Shown here piece by piece: positions 1 through 11,544 of a stretch of 64,000 nt of DNA. The stretch is from NCBI RefSeq assembly GCF_947172395.1, contig NC_069084.1, positions 8,247,107 to 8,311,106 on the forward strand, in the 5' to 3' direction. The translations under genes and the position numbers were made by a program. The DNA is from Bicyclus anynana. Taxonomy: Eukaryota > Arthropoda > Insecta > Lepidoptera > Nymphalidae. Every line of letters starts with the position of its first letter. The stretch's first letter is position 1. The notes under the pieces are model-generated. The model saw only the letters and a list, made by a program, of their open reading frames with translations, was not told the origin of the DNA and made no database searches.

Positions 1-1069
1 ACTAGAAAAAATAAAAATATCTGAGTGGTAACCTTCCTAGCGGCGACATGCCAGAGTTTCAGCGACCGGCGGAACCCCATTTTCAGCGCAATATTTAGTT
101 AAACAAATATTTGTCCAGACTCTAAAGGTTACATACAGTTTTTGTTAGGAAATTTCCTGTTTTTTTAAATCTTTTGTCAACTTGGAAATAACTTAAATAG
201 CTTTTGAGTTATAAGTCAAAAATCAAACCCACTTTTTTATTTTTAGTTAATAGTTTATAGGATATTACGCATTTTTTGCGAAAACTATCTACCTTCAATT
301 CCGAATCGAATGACACCTCTACCATTTTTATATGTGGACGCCTGCCGTAAGCACTCTCTTTTTTTTATTCAATGACAAATTGACCCTTGTCTGCGATCTC
401 ACCTAACGTTAAGTGTTGATGCAGTCTATTAAGGAAGCGGGCTTACTTCAAGAGGTACAAGTTTGTTATACCCATGCTTAGGACGGTTTCTATGCAGCAT
501 TGTACCAGAACGTTAAATAGCTTTCAAGTAAGTCTTAATTAAGCGATAAGTCTAAGGTTGGTAACTAGCTCTTTGTCTTTATTTTTGCGTAGGTGTTTAG
601 TAGGTGTAGTTTATAATTCCGCGTAGGTGTTTATACGGCAGGTTTACAATATATAATTAAAAGCTATTCCTTGTTTTTCTTTATCCAATTGACAGAGGGC
701 GAGGTCATTCACCCCCGATATCAATATAACCCTAACTGTTAAGGTCCTGGTAATCTTCGGATCTCACACGGAAGTTAACCATTCGTGACTTTAGGGCATT
801 CTGAATGGGATTAATTAGAAATTTATTGTTTTTCACCCGATCACAGCGAAGCCGTAAGGTTTCTTTGATCTAGAAGTTTCTTATACTGAGCTCACACTTG
901 AAAACCAAGTATAAAGTAGATTATTATTTTAATTTATTCAATATACAGCCTCGCTGCTCCAGTAGTAAGCCTATGTTTTCGTATCATGGGTTCCATTCTT
1001 GGCAATGGAATATTGAGTAATTTTTTTCTAAGGAATTCTCAGTTGTTTCAAGTAAATGATGACCAACAT
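1..1069. other. Intergenic, no gene seen
   Basis: AT-rich DNA without a convincing exon. A decayed SINE-B remnant (about 357-530) is the only recognisable item. Confidence 0.6.
357..530 (-). repeat. Decayed SINE-B remnant
   Basis: Shares the order TTCAATGACAAATTG, CACCTAA..GTTAAG, AAGCGGGCTTA, and GTACCAGAACGTTAAATAGC with better copies at 13990-14290, 31095-31390 and 56915-57215. A similar decayed copy lies at 57340-57560. Confidence 0.5.
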
Positions 1070-1365
1070 GGGTTGCCATTCCAGCACGACCATCGGCTCT
1101 TCGAACTATGTACCCCGCCCATTGCCCCTTCAGCTTCGCGACTCGTTGAGCTATGTCGGTGACTTTGGTTCTTCTGCGGATCTTCTCATTTCTGATTCGA
1201 TCACGCAGAGATACTCCTAACATAGCTCGTTCCATCGCCCGCTGATTGACTCTGAGCCTTCTTATGAGGCCCATAGTTAGCGACCAAATCTCGGAACCAT
1301 AGGTCATCACTGGCAACACGCACTATTCGAAGACTTTTGTCTTTAGGCACTGAGGAATAATGCAC
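1070..1365 (-). mobile_element. RTE-type LINE fragment (end of reverse transcriptase)
   Basis: Minus-strand translation gives YGSEIWSLTMGLIRRLRV, RAMERAMLGVSLRDRIRN, KVTDIAQRVAKLKGQWAGY, the widespread lepidopteran RTE-like C-terminal region. 5' and 3' truncated. Related pieces occur at 11255, 16976, 28910, 38325, 48735 and 57829. Confidence 0.8.
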
Positions 1366-1691
1366 ACAGTTATATAAAAGCAATCAGTAACACCGCTGTA
1401 TATACCTAATCGTAATGAATTATGTGTTCATGGCAACGCTTTGAAAAATACTGTTAATGATAAACTTTAAGGGGTCCCCCAAAGCTTATTGTCTGGCTTC
1501 TGGAGACATGATGCCTTATGATATTCAGTAGAAAATATAAAGAATTACTTTTTATTCTTGGACAATAGGATCTGGTCCATAGTTGGTTACCGTAGGTGCG
1601 TAGCTTATGTTATCGGCTGCTAAATGTACAGTTTAATTATTTATCAAGTTTTGTTAATTATTTTATTTCATCATGTAGAAAAAATAATTGT

Positions 1692-1812
1692 ATGCCACTG
1701 CATGTAATTAGCCATCGTAGCACTCGTGCTGTCTATTGTACAATTTGGCTTCGCTTAATTGAAAAAAAAATCACTCGTGCTACAGTGGCTCTCATTACAT
1801 GTCAGTGGCATA
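1692..1812. repeat. Imperfect fold-back element
   Basis: Left arm TATGCCACTGCATGTAATTA (from 1692) pairs with the right arm ending TCAGTGGCATA (1812), with small gaps and further pairing towards the centre. It looks like a short TIR element or relic. Confidence 0.55.
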
Positions 1813-2031
1813 AACAATTCTAATAAACTGGATATTAGATCATACATAGGTAAATACTTGTAATACAATTGTAACTTTTCCTACAACGAATTTTCACTTT
1901 TCCAAAGCGCTATCTGTGATAGGACTCAATAACTATTTAGTAGCCGCACCTCAACAATTATTGTACTTCTTGGCTTACTAGTACCTAAACCATTCTTTGT
2001 CATAGTTTCATATGCTTTCGATAGATGGCGC

Positions 2032-2040
<9 letters not shown>

Positions 2041-2063
<23 letters not shown>
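2041..2063. repeat. (AT)n microsatellite
   Basis: About eleven AT repeats. Confidence 0.8.
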
Positions 2064-2552
2064 TTAATTTTAAATGAACAATAATTTTTCAAGTGTTGTC
2101 TTTCCGTACCTACGAAAACGGAAAACGGTACCTATAAATTTTAATATAAAAAAAAAATAAAAGTATTTTTGCAAGGAAAGAAATTAATATAAGAAAATTT
2201 TATGGTATTTGAGCCTATCAAGATCACACGTGAATAAGTCTTTAGAATCAGTTTCACCAGTGTGATTCATGATAATAATATAAAAATCCCCTAAAAGAGA
2301 TAAACTTATCAATGTGTAATGCTGATAACCTTACTCGTATTTGTTTATTGTAAATTAAACTTTGCGGAATTATCTTGAAGTAATAATGTGAAAAATAAAG
2401 CATCAAGCCCGTGGTAAATCGAGACCGCGTTTGATGCAAAATAAGGATCAGACTTACCGTGCGTCAAACTTTATGAGCCCATCCTTTTTGTTTTTTTTTT
2501 TTCAAGTACTTGCCAAGTCTTTAATACTTTTAATTATGAAGCTTCTCGTTAA

Positions 2553-3324
2553 CCCTTAAACACCTACGTGCGGTCTCAGAGACAGCAACGATTTTTAAAA
2601 TTATTTTTTTTTCTTGTGACCCGGCTTTTTTTGTGTTATATGTACAAGTTACTAATCTGTTAGAAATATGCAAAAAAGTGATTGTAATTTCCGCAAAAAT
2701 GTAAATGTTTATGCATTGCAACATTGTTTTAGTTTTTATTGTACTTTTGATTTTTTCATATAGTTTTATATATATTTTTTTAAAGAATATTTGCCTAATA
2801 TATGAAGAAGTTTATTTATATCTTATATAATATGACCAATATTCCCATTCCAATGCAGCTAGTCAGAAAAGACTGTGCTAGAAATGGGTACGACAATAGA
2901 CCAACGGGGCTTGGATCGAACCACCACCCCTCGGTGATGAGTCCAACCGCTCGTACCGATGAGCTATTGAGGCTTTTCAATGAAATAAAATCAAATTATT
3001 AAGGTTATTAGGTATTTAGAAAATAAAAGATAATAGGTAAAAAATTTTATGTTCCCCAAGTTATAGATCGCATACATTTAGGATACTCATTTTATACAAA
3101 AAATCGTTATATCGAAAAATTATCACGATTTTTACGGGATCAGTTTATGAATTTCGGTCATAAATGAGTCTACAACCGTTATAAAGTGTATAAACAAGTA
3201 TATAAATCAATTAAATGTTCCATTGTTACTGTAGATTCAAAATTAAAAGTAATAATCTATCAGCGGTCTCTGAGACCACACGTAGGTGATTATGGGACTG
3301 AAATATAAAGTAAGTGTTTAATGG
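2553..3324. mobile_element. piggyBac-like non-autonomous element with TTAA target duplication
   Basis: Flanked by TTAA at 2549-2552 and 3325-3328. The left end reads CCCTTAAACACCTACGTG and the right end, read inward, CCATTAAACACTTACTTT. Subterminal inverted copies of CACCTACGTG(T/C)GGTCTC occur near 2561 and 3287. 772 bp, no transposase frame. A SINE-C copy sits inside (about 2826-2990). Confidence 0.7.
2826..2990 (-). repeat. SINE-C copy (tRNA-like)
   Basis: Shares CCAATATTCCCATTCC, GGTACGACAATAGACCAAC and GGATCGAACCACCACCCCTC with 15090-15260. The reverse strand shows a tRNA-like B box (GGTTCGATCC). Confidence 0.65.
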
Positions 3325-3409
3325 TTAAAGCACGATGAGCTTTTGTTATAAAGAACACTTACAACTTCTGCACAATTATTATACTTCTATACAGCTAGGA
3401 TATTCTATA

Positions 3410-3600
3410 CTAATAGAATGATATACGGATGTTTGTTACTCTTTCATGCAAAAACTTCTAAATAGATTTGGCTGCAATTTTAAAATAGAGACAGATTCGA
3501 CCTTGGATTAACATAAAAAATCCATGGTTTTCACGTGATTTGTGAAAACCGGAATTTCAAGCCGACGAAGTCGCAGGTGTCTTTAGGTAACAAATAATTT
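3410..3600 (+). repeat. Decayed Helitron-like repeat
   Basis: TTCTATACTAATAGAATG, GGATGTTTGTTACTCTTTC, AAATCCATGGTT and a GACGAAGTCGCAGG end in the same order as better copies at 27285-27655 and 39950-40190. Confidence 0.5.
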
Positions 3601-4813
3601 TAATGCGAAATAGCACATCTTTATAAGGGCAAAGCCTGCTGTGCTACAAACGTAAGAGTTTGCTTGCGCTTTCTGCCTAGCAACATTGGTGTGTTGATAA
3701 AAATAAAACCGAATATGTCGCTCTATCTGAATTGACCCTTAAACGTTATATTGAAGCTGTGACTAGTATACAAACATTACAGTAGATAATTATTAGTACT
3801 GTTTGCTAACAGTGGATGTGAATTTGTGTAATTTAAAATATTTTATTTAGCGTCAAAGTGTATTAATAGTTTTCGATAATCAAGTAAATTACGAAAACTG
3901 CTTCTCGTTTAGAATTTAAATTTTGAGATTGCTTAAAATTAGGAGATCTAATTTTCTCTTTCCTCGTGTTATTTAAATTTTTTTTACAGCGATGATTAAA
4001 TTACTTCACCAGGGTAATTATCTATTTCAGTGTACGATTCAAAACACGAGCCACGTGACGGTGTTTTTTTTTTTCGTTTTTCTGATCATCTAACATGGTT
4101 ATTTCAACCAGACCTTATTAAAATCATTTTTCAACAGTCATGAATTGGCACAGATTTTTCGTTCTCACGATCATCAGCTGCTGACATGGTTATAATATAA
4201 TTATTTAAATAAAGTAACGTTACCCTTTTATATGTGGGGAAATCCTCATGGATAACTTCTCTCCACGGGGAGGCAAGAAGGTTATGTCGGACTTCAACCG
4301 ACTGTAGTGTGTAGATGGCGCCGTCGTCTGTTATGCCACGCTAACATTTGTTGTTACAAATGGTATAAGTAAAATCTTAAATTGCGAACAAATGTATAGT
4401 ATTCGACCAGTTTTTTTATAAGTATAGATATAGATTACATTTATCGTTGAAATCATATTGCCTCGTGAGGTAATGACTAATGCTTTGATTGAAGTGTACA
4501 CCGAGATACATAAATAACCTGATGATTCGACAAAAATCTCTCAAAGTACTTACGTTGCACTCCAAAATCAAAAAGTTACCAGATAATGGCTTATGTTTGA
4601 CTTCGTTTGTTTGTTTACACGTAGCTTTGCTAGACGGATTCTTTCAATAAATTAGAGTCTTCCCTAAAATATAGCCTGATTCTGCAAACAATCTGTCTCT
4701 TCTTAAATTACAGTTTTCGTCACAATTTTTGTGTGTTGTATCATGAAGTGAAGAATAACTGTGAGATTTATCAGACAATTTAAACCGTTCTTGTTATAGT
4801 GAAATACATCAAT
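3601..4813. other. Intergenic region upstream of gene A
   Basis: AT-rich with no exon seen. It should include the promoter and 5' UTR of gene A; I could not single out a TATA box or initiator with confidence. Confidence 0.4.
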
Positions 4814-7800
4814 ATGAAGACTGTGTTGATAATCTTTGTGACACTTGTGATTATGATTCAGTGTAAATATGTACCAAGTGACATGCCCTTTACAAATCCT
4901 CTGGTCACTGTATACCCTTGTTTGGATACTACAGATATTATCCTGTCGTATGATCCTGGTTTGGCACCGAAGGACAGGAATCAGTATTACTTGCAATACG
5001 AGCACAGAACGTTACCTATAAACGTATCTGTAGTAGCTCAGTTCAGTGCCGATGTTAATATTATCTTGAATCTTAGGACGGTAAGAATAAAACTCAAAAT
5101 TATTAATGAGCGGGGAGGTTTTATTTTATTTAAAAAAATCGAGGGTACTTTAGTAAAACAGTCACAGGGATTTGCAGGCGGCTTAGGATCGTTATGTTGG
5201 AAGTCCCTACAAAAGGCCTATGTCAGGCAGAGGACATCCATCGGCTGATATGATGATGATGATGATTTGACGGCCGCGTGGCGCAGTGGGTAGTGACCCT
5301 GCTTTCTGCATCCGCGGCCGTGGGTTCGATTCCCACAACTGGAAAATATTTGTGTGATGAGCATGGGTGTTTTCCAGTGTCTGTGTGTATTTATACCTTA
5401 TATAAGTATTTATATGTAGTATATAATTGTATATTAATATTATAATATCAACTATCTTAGCGCCCATAACACAAGCTACTCTGCATGCTTACTTTGGGGC
5501 TAGATAGTGATGTGTATTGTTTAAGTATATTTATTTATTTAAGATGATGATGATGATGATGACTAGGTCATAATAAAACAGAAACCAAATGTACGACGAA
5601 ACCGGAGTTGATTTTTATGACTTCTATTTTTTTTGTTTTTAGACTAATAACACGTTCACAAGGTATTCATTGAAAAGTGGCTCACGGATGTCACATGAGT
5701 TTGTGACTTCTAACCCAGAATTAATGATATATGGATATAAAGTGAAGGGAACTGTTCGTGGTAGAATTCCTTATCTGACTAGCTTCAAAATTAATGGCGT
5801 GGAAACTTGTAATCAGCCAAATATGGTAAGTTATAAGTCCTTTTCAATTTCTCTACTTTATTAAGGGAGCTAAAGAGGAGTTTTTGGATTAGCACGAGAG
5901 TGGTAACTCTGCGAAAACAAAGTTTCATGGTCACTGGCTAATGATAATGTCCATGAAGCCAAGTGTCTGGTATCTGCATGATATTCCGTAGAAGATATCA
6001 AAAAACATGTTTTGCACTTTGACAATGATGCCACTACGCAAACTCAATAGCTACCTACTGTACTAACCTATGCTAGGAACACTAAAGCCTTGTAGTTAGG
6101 AAGGGCTTTTTTAGCCGGTAGGAGTCTGGCACTATCCGGTTCAGGATGTCCATGAGGATTTTTTTTCTCGAGGAAAACCAGCAAAGGTTTTGGAACATGA
6201 GATGACAAACTATCAGATTGTACAAAATAACAAAAAATAGCACAGTACAGGCTTTAGCGCCAACAAACGTGTTAAAAGTTTAGCTATTAATCTATTTTCG
6301 GAACGCTAGCATGAATTTTCATTCTCAGCAAGTCAACATGTCAATCACCTTTTGGGTGCCTTAACTTGACCTTTTCAAAATTTAACATTTGTGAGTTGGC
6401 AACACGAGTTTAGCAGTTACAATTTCGTTTCTTTTTCTTTCTGTTTCCTCTGCAGGTATGTCTGTTACAGTAAGATTTTTGTAATTGAACTAAGTTAGCC
6501 TAATTTGACTTTTTATTATTTAGACACTTCTAGATGATTATGCTGCTAATACAATGGACGATGAGACACGACTCAACTGCGGTAGACGCAAAGTAGGACA
6601 TACCGAGTTGATCGTCAATGGCGCCCAAACTAAACAAGGAGATTGGCCATGGCATGCTGCACTATACAAATTCGAGTTTCCAAATAAAAAATATATATGT
6701 GGTGGAACTCTTCTTTCTAAGCATTTTGTTTTAACAGGTAAGTAGGAAAATGATGACAAAGTTACAAAGAGTACTTATACTCACTCGACATTAAGATTAT
6801 GACTAGTACTGAGTAGATTACATAACACACGCATCATCATTATCACTATCATGTGAGTAATTATTTCATAAACAGACCTTTATATTTATTTTATTAAAAA
6901 AAATACTTTTATAATTTAGTTGCAAAAGAATAGTTGATTCCTATGACATATTCATCTAGATGGATTATTGCCACATCATATTCATAAATTAAATCATCTT
7001 CTCTGTAAACTGAAATGGGTGTGGATTTTAAACCTACGTCTAACAAGTTAGCCCGCCTCCATCTTAAATCGCTTCATCAAACTTACCATCAGGTGAGATT
7101 GCAGTCAAGGGCTAACTTGTAAAGAATATTTTATTTAATTAAATGATATGTTTCACTTTCATATAATTTATTTATTGAGTTATTTGATTTGATTTATTAT
7201 TTGAGTTACAATATTTTTTATTAAAGCTGGTCATTGCGTTACGGAAAAGAGAGACCCAGCCCCAGTTTTGCCAGAAATTCTGACTGTTGTCCTCGGAAAG
7301 TACTACTTCACTGGAAGCGATGTAGAATCTGTGGAGCGACAAGTAAGTACTTATCAGAACCTTTCTTCAGTGCCGTATTAAGGTAACTTGATGCCCTAAG
7401 GCCTAAGCAATAAACCCTGTGTGTCATCTCTTTATGTGTAATACTAGTACAAAGAATTATTTAAAAACCCCGAATTTTTGAAATTGCTTTTTTTCTTAAT
7501 CTTCTGTAGTGCCTTCCTAGATAGGATGCCCTAAGCAATTGCTTAAATACCTTATTGACTAAGCCAACCCTGCCCTTCTTTTAGTTGTATATCTTCGTAG
7601 GTTTTTCCTATTGTACTCGTAATAATATTATTTTGGGTAATGATATTTGATTGTAGTGATTTTAGCAGACTCAGAGGTGATTACAAAAATAAGAAAACTA
7701 ATGTTGAACAAAAGTTTCACAACAATAATTAACAAGTTAATTAACAAATCAAACTGTAACCAACATAAGACCCTAGAATGGCAGAGAATGACCTTGAGTG

Positions 7801-10475
7801 AAGTCAAGCACTTGTGAACGTTGTGTGTAGGGTTAAAGGTACCTTTGATTGTTAACTTTTCCACTCAAGTCACTCTAATATCCCAAGTAAAGTTAACTTT
7901 ACTTTGAAGGAAATTAAAGTATAAATTTTATTACCTGTTGATAAACATAAACTAAAGAGCGTCAGAAAAGCTGGAAAAAGTTCAAAAATTCCTGAGAAAC
8001 CTATTTTTTTTTAAGGGCGTTACGTGCCCGTGCCGTCGCCTGTATCACTTTAAATATTTTAACAATAGCGTAAACTCTAGTTCTACACAGGTGCTTTATT
8101 TTTGTTTTTCAGGTACACAAAGTTATAATCCATGAAGATTTTCTATATCGGCCTCTACGAAACGATATTGCTCTTCTGAAATTGAGGACAGAAGTTATGT
8201 TCACCACCTATATTCAACCAGCTTGCTTGTGGTACAACAGAGCTAGTGAAAAGTTGTTGAGTGATGAAATAATAGGAACGGTAAGAGGAAAAAAACAATC
8301 CATGGAAATAACATCTTCGAGCAAATCAATGATGTTAGAAGAAATCAGGTAGATAGGTTATACGCGGAGGGCGTATAGGTTCGAATTCGATCCGCTTTTT
8401 CGAACTTTTCCGATTTGTGCCTATTAAAAAATTAAATATCACGTGTCTCAAACAGTAAAGGAAAATCATCCCGAGGAAACCTATATACCTGAAAATGTAC
8501 CTAATTCTCTGCGTGTATAAAGTCTAATAATGCCCCGCCCAGACTATTCGCCTAACTTAACTCCTCTCATTCTGAGAGGAGACTGGTGTCCAACAGTGAG
8601 CCGAATATGGGAGGTTAATGATGATGCCCAATGCGGTTTGACAGACTTCACGCTCGTAGAGAATTAAAAACTTCTCAGGTGTGCAGGTTTCCTCACGGAT
8701 TCAAGGGGGCTTTTCCTTCTCTGTTTGAGACACGTGATATTTTATTTCTTAAAATGCTCATAACTGAAAAGATGGAGATACATGTTCTGGACTGTATTCG
8801 AACCAACGCCTTACAATATTATATTTTATTATATTCATTAAAAGGGTGTAAGGGGGAGTTTCCCTAATTGCCAACCTCACCTGCTCGTGGTGGACCAACT
8901 AGTGGCAGTATAAACATTAGATTTCTAGTTGTTTTTTATTTTATAAATGGCACAGGCCGGTGTCGGGCAGCAGCGACACTGGTACGGAAAAATCCAGACC
9001 TCGAATGAACAACCCGCATGCCCAGCGTGGTCATTCTATGAGCACTAACCTCAAGTCCATGCAAGAGCCCTATGTCCAGTAGTGTACGTCCATCGACTGT
9101 ATTTAGTGTTGTCAGGTGTCCGGATAAAGCCGGACATAGTTAGGCTTTTCTATTCCGTGTCCGACTAAAATAAACTGTGTCCGGCTTTTGCAAACGAGCG
9201 AACGACGAGAGTGTGTGGGAACAAAATTTACGGTAATAATTATGATTGCTTCATTTTACAAGGAAAATAAACTGTCGTATCTATTAATACTGATGTACAC
9301 AAAATACTCAATAAGATAAGTAAGACTGTCCTACCTTTTTACCCAAATGTCAGGCCAAACTGACTGGAGTGTCCGGCTTTTAATTTCGGCGACCTGGCAA
9401 CCCTAACTGTATTAAAAGTCAAGTTACGGCAACTCGTATTTTTAAACATTCGTATATTTATTCCAGGTCGTAGGCTGGGGTTTCAACATCAACAACAGCT
9501 TCACACCTGTAATGCAGCAGATGCAGATGCCGTTAGTATCCAACAGCGTGTGTATGTCCAGTCACAGCTATTACAATACCATTGTGAATGAGCACAATTT
9601 CTGCGCTGGTTACCGCAATCGTAAGTTAACTAGTTTTTTTTTAATATGAATAGTCGCCAGTACGAATCATCATCATCATCATTAACAACCCGTAATCGAC
9701 TCACAATTGACGCGTCTCCTCTCAGAATGAGAGGGATTAGACTGATAGTCCACCACGCTGGCCCGCTGCGGATTGGCAGACTTCACATCACACACGTGGA
9801 GAATGGATAATGGTCACTATTTTTAAATGTTAGCTCTCTGTATTATCCGTTGAAAACAAAATATACTCGTGTAAGAATTATTTCGATACGTTAATTAGTT
9901 CCCGAGTTATGGAATTTTAAAGTGAGCGCGCGGTGATCAGCACAACACAGATCAAACATCATTTGCTCGCCCGTTATAGACAATTTCGTACTTCTGCCTC
10001 ACCTACTGACGAACTAATGGCTAGAATTGAAAAATTCTTTTTGTGTTGAAAAGTCCGTTTAACGAGGAAGGCTATAAGCTACATAACAACACGCTGCGAC
10101 CAATCGGAGTACAACACCTATCAAAAATGTGGCCAAAACGGGGAAAATAATGTTCGGTCGGCCTTTCTCCTTGTCGCCCGCATATCATGGGAGTGTCATC
10201 AACTTGCCAAGCTATAACACTATATGTGTAATTTTACAGACTCCTCACCATGTAACGGTGACAGTGGCGGTGCTTTCCAAGTTTTCATTCCGGATTTGGC
10301 GCTACCGACAATGGACACGAGCACTCCGGGATCCTGGCTCGTCAGAGGCATCGTGTCAGTGGCGAAGTCCCGGAGTGACGCCGCGCTGTGTGACCCCGAC
10401 GAGTATGTGGTGTTCACTGACGTCGCCACCTATCTCACTTGGATAAAAGAGAAAATGGATTATGAAGTTTATTGA
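4814..10475 (+). CDS. Gd-like secreted serine protease A (7 exons, 445 aa)
   Basis: Coding exons by GT-AG joins: 4814-5080, 5643-5825, 6524-6737, 7227-7342, 8113-8280, 9467-9620, 10240-10475; intron phases 0,0,1,0,0,1. Residues 1-17 form a signal peptide (MKTVLIIFVTLVIMIQC). Exons 1-2 (to residue 150) resemble the Gd N-terminal domain (PCLDTTDI, YDPGLAPKDRNQYY, YGYKVKGTV). The S1 domain starts near LIVNG in exon 3, then GDWPWHAALY. The triad is complete: H224 (TAGHC), D278 (RNDIALLKL), S376 (CNGDSGG). Position 189 (chymotrypsin numbering) is Ser, not the Asp of trypsins. The residue before IVNG is Leu, so no trypsin-type activation site is visible. The ATG at 4814 is preferred because it leads straight into the signal peptide. 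Known of the family: Drosophila Gd starts the Snake-Easter cascade. The actual role here is unknown. Confidence 0.9.
5150..5258 (+). mobile_element. RTE LINE 3' end with (GAT)n tail, in intron 1 of gene A
   Basis: Reads GTCCCTACAAAAGGCCTATG, GACATCCATCGGCTGATATG and a GAT repeat tail, the common end of this LINE family. Confidence 0.7.
5259..5560 (+). repeat. SINE-A (tRNA-headed) inserted in the (GAT)n tail
   Basis: The head has a pol III A box (GCGTGGCGCAGTGGG) and B box (GTGGGTTCGATTCCC), then a body with TGATGAGCATGGGTG and an AT-rich tail. GATGATGAT repeats stand on both sides, so it most likely split the tail of the preceding LINE. Confidence 0.75.
7010..7130 (+). repeat. SINE-B fragment in intron 3 of gene A
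   Basis: GGTGTGGATTTTAAACCTAC, ACAAGTTAGCCCGC and CAGGTGAGATTG match the body of the SINE-B family. Confidence 0.55.
7770..7885 (+). repeat. Dispersed repeat, also at 60946-61085
   Basis: Shared order: GACCCT..AGAATGGCAGAG, TGTGTAGGGTTAAAG, GTTAACTTTTCCACTCAAG. Type unknown. Confidence 0.5.
8330..8835. repeat. Two SINE-D copies head to tail in opposite orientation, intron 5 of gene A
   Basis: 8330-8625 runs plus (tRNA-like GGTTCGAATTCGATCC, then CACGTGTCTCAAAC, then the end GTGAGCCGAATATGGG). 8626-8835 runs minus (CAATGCGGTTTGACAGACTT to GTATTCGAACC). Confidence 0.7.
9030..9107 (+). mobile_element. RTE LINE 3' end scrap
   Basis: Reads CCATGCAAGAGCCCTATGTC and CGTCCATCGACTG, the family end, without a GAT tail. 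Confidence 0.5.
9108..9412. mobile_element. TIR element (MITE) in intron 5 of gene A
   Basis: Left TAGTGTTGTCAGGTGTCC and right GCGACCTGGCAACCCTAA are near inverted copies. The inside repeats GTCCGGCTTTT in both orientations. No coding frame. Confidence 0.5.
9665..9812 (-). repeat. SINE-D fragment
   Basis: CTCCTCTCAGAATGAGAGGG, CCACCACGCTGGCCC, GCGGATTGGCAGACTTCAC; tRNA-like head missing. Confidence 0.65.
10100..10226. repeat. Part of the TIR element seen whole at 53551-53700
   Basis: GTCGCCCGCATATCATGGGA, GTGTCATC and CTTGCCAAGCTATA match the right half of that element. Confidence 0.55.
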
Positions 10476-10479
10476 ATTT

Positions 10480-10485
10480 AATAAA
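10480..10485 (+). promoter_or_regulatory. Polyadenylation signal of gene A
   Basis: AATAAA five bases after the stop codon of gene A, overlapped by a second AATAAA. This gives a very short 3' UTR. Confidence 0.6.
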
Positions 10486-10534
10486 TAAATATTTTAAATT
10501 ATATTTCTTAAACAAGCTTTAACAAGCAAAAAAA

Positions 10535-10738
10535 AAAAATTCACGTGTCTCAAACGGTGAAGGAAAAACATCGTGAGGAAACCTGCACACCAGAGAATTT
10601 CTTAATTCTCTGCGTGTGTGAAATCTGCCAATCCGCATTGTCCAGCGTGGTGGACTATTGGCCTAACCCCTCTCATTCTGAGGGGAAACTCGAGCTCAGC
10701 AGTGAGCCATATATGGGTTGATAACGACGACGACTAAT
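10535..10738 (+). repeat. SINE-D copy without tRNA head
   Basis: CACGTGTCTCAAACGGTGAA to GTGAGCCATATATGGG, the body of the family, just downstream of gene A. Confidence 0.7.
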
Positions 10739-11254
10739 ATTATAAATGCGAAAGTATGTCTATCTGTTTGTCTGTAACTTTTTCACGGCTAAATGGCTTA
10801 ACCGATCAAGATGAATTTTGGTAATATGATAAATCAGACCTTGTAATGGGACTAAGTTTTTATTCCGGATTAGAATTAATAAATGAATGAATGTTTATTT
10901 TTTTTTTAAATAAGCGGAATGCGGGAATAAAATATAGCCTATGTTACTTATCTGATAATGTTTCATCAGTGAAAGAATTTATAAAATTGGTCAAATTGTT
11001 TCAAAGCCTACCTAATAAACTGAAATCGATTCTTATCTCTTCTTAATGTTAGTTTAGATACATTTTAAAAACGTTACTCACGTGCCTACATAGGCAAAGT
11101 TTCATGTATTTCTATCCATTAAAAAATATCCTCAATTTGAATAATTTTAATGTAGCTATTGTCACAAGAACTAAATAGGTTCTAAGATTTGACCCAATCA
11201 TAATACTATGTTACTCCTTGGATTGTAACATAGCAATGTTGATTTGTAGAAATT

Positions 11255-11540
11255 ATAAGCATGGCAGTAGAATTAGGTAGGCGAGGCATGTTGCTAAGTG
11301 GAGACGCGAAGTGGCAATGGGCGGGCCACATAGTTCGAAGAACCGATGGACGTTGGGGTCCCAAGGTGCTGGAATGGCGCACCGGAAACCTCAGTGTTGA
11401 GCGACCCTCCACTAGGTGTATCGAGGATATCAAGCGGGTTGCAGGGAGCCGCTGGATGCTGGAAGCTCGAGATCGTTGTGCTTGGAGTTCCATGCAAGAG
11501 GCCTATGTCCAGCGTGGATGTCTATCGACTGATAAGGTAT
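11255..11540 (+). mobile_element. RTE LINE fragment
   Basis: KWQWAGHIVRRTDGRWGPKV, ERPSTRCIEDIKRVAGSRW and QEAYVQRGCLSTD in frame: the end of the RTE reverse transcriptase frame. Confidence 0.8.
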
Positions 11541-11544
11541 GATT

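Noticed and set aside
984..1319. Host gene of 111 residues on minus
   Set aside because: It is the end of an RTE reverse transcriptase, with several related pieces in the window.
5267..5335. A real tRNA gene
   Set aside because: A and B boxes are present but the sequence continues into a SINE body and the cloverleaf arms do not pair well. The same applies to the heads at 18800-18870, 31330-31390, 57160-57215 and 63290-63345.
10129..10446. 105-residue frame overlapping exon 7 of gene A
   Set aside because: Out of frame with the protease; it starts in a MITE piece and reads through the exon in the wrong frame.
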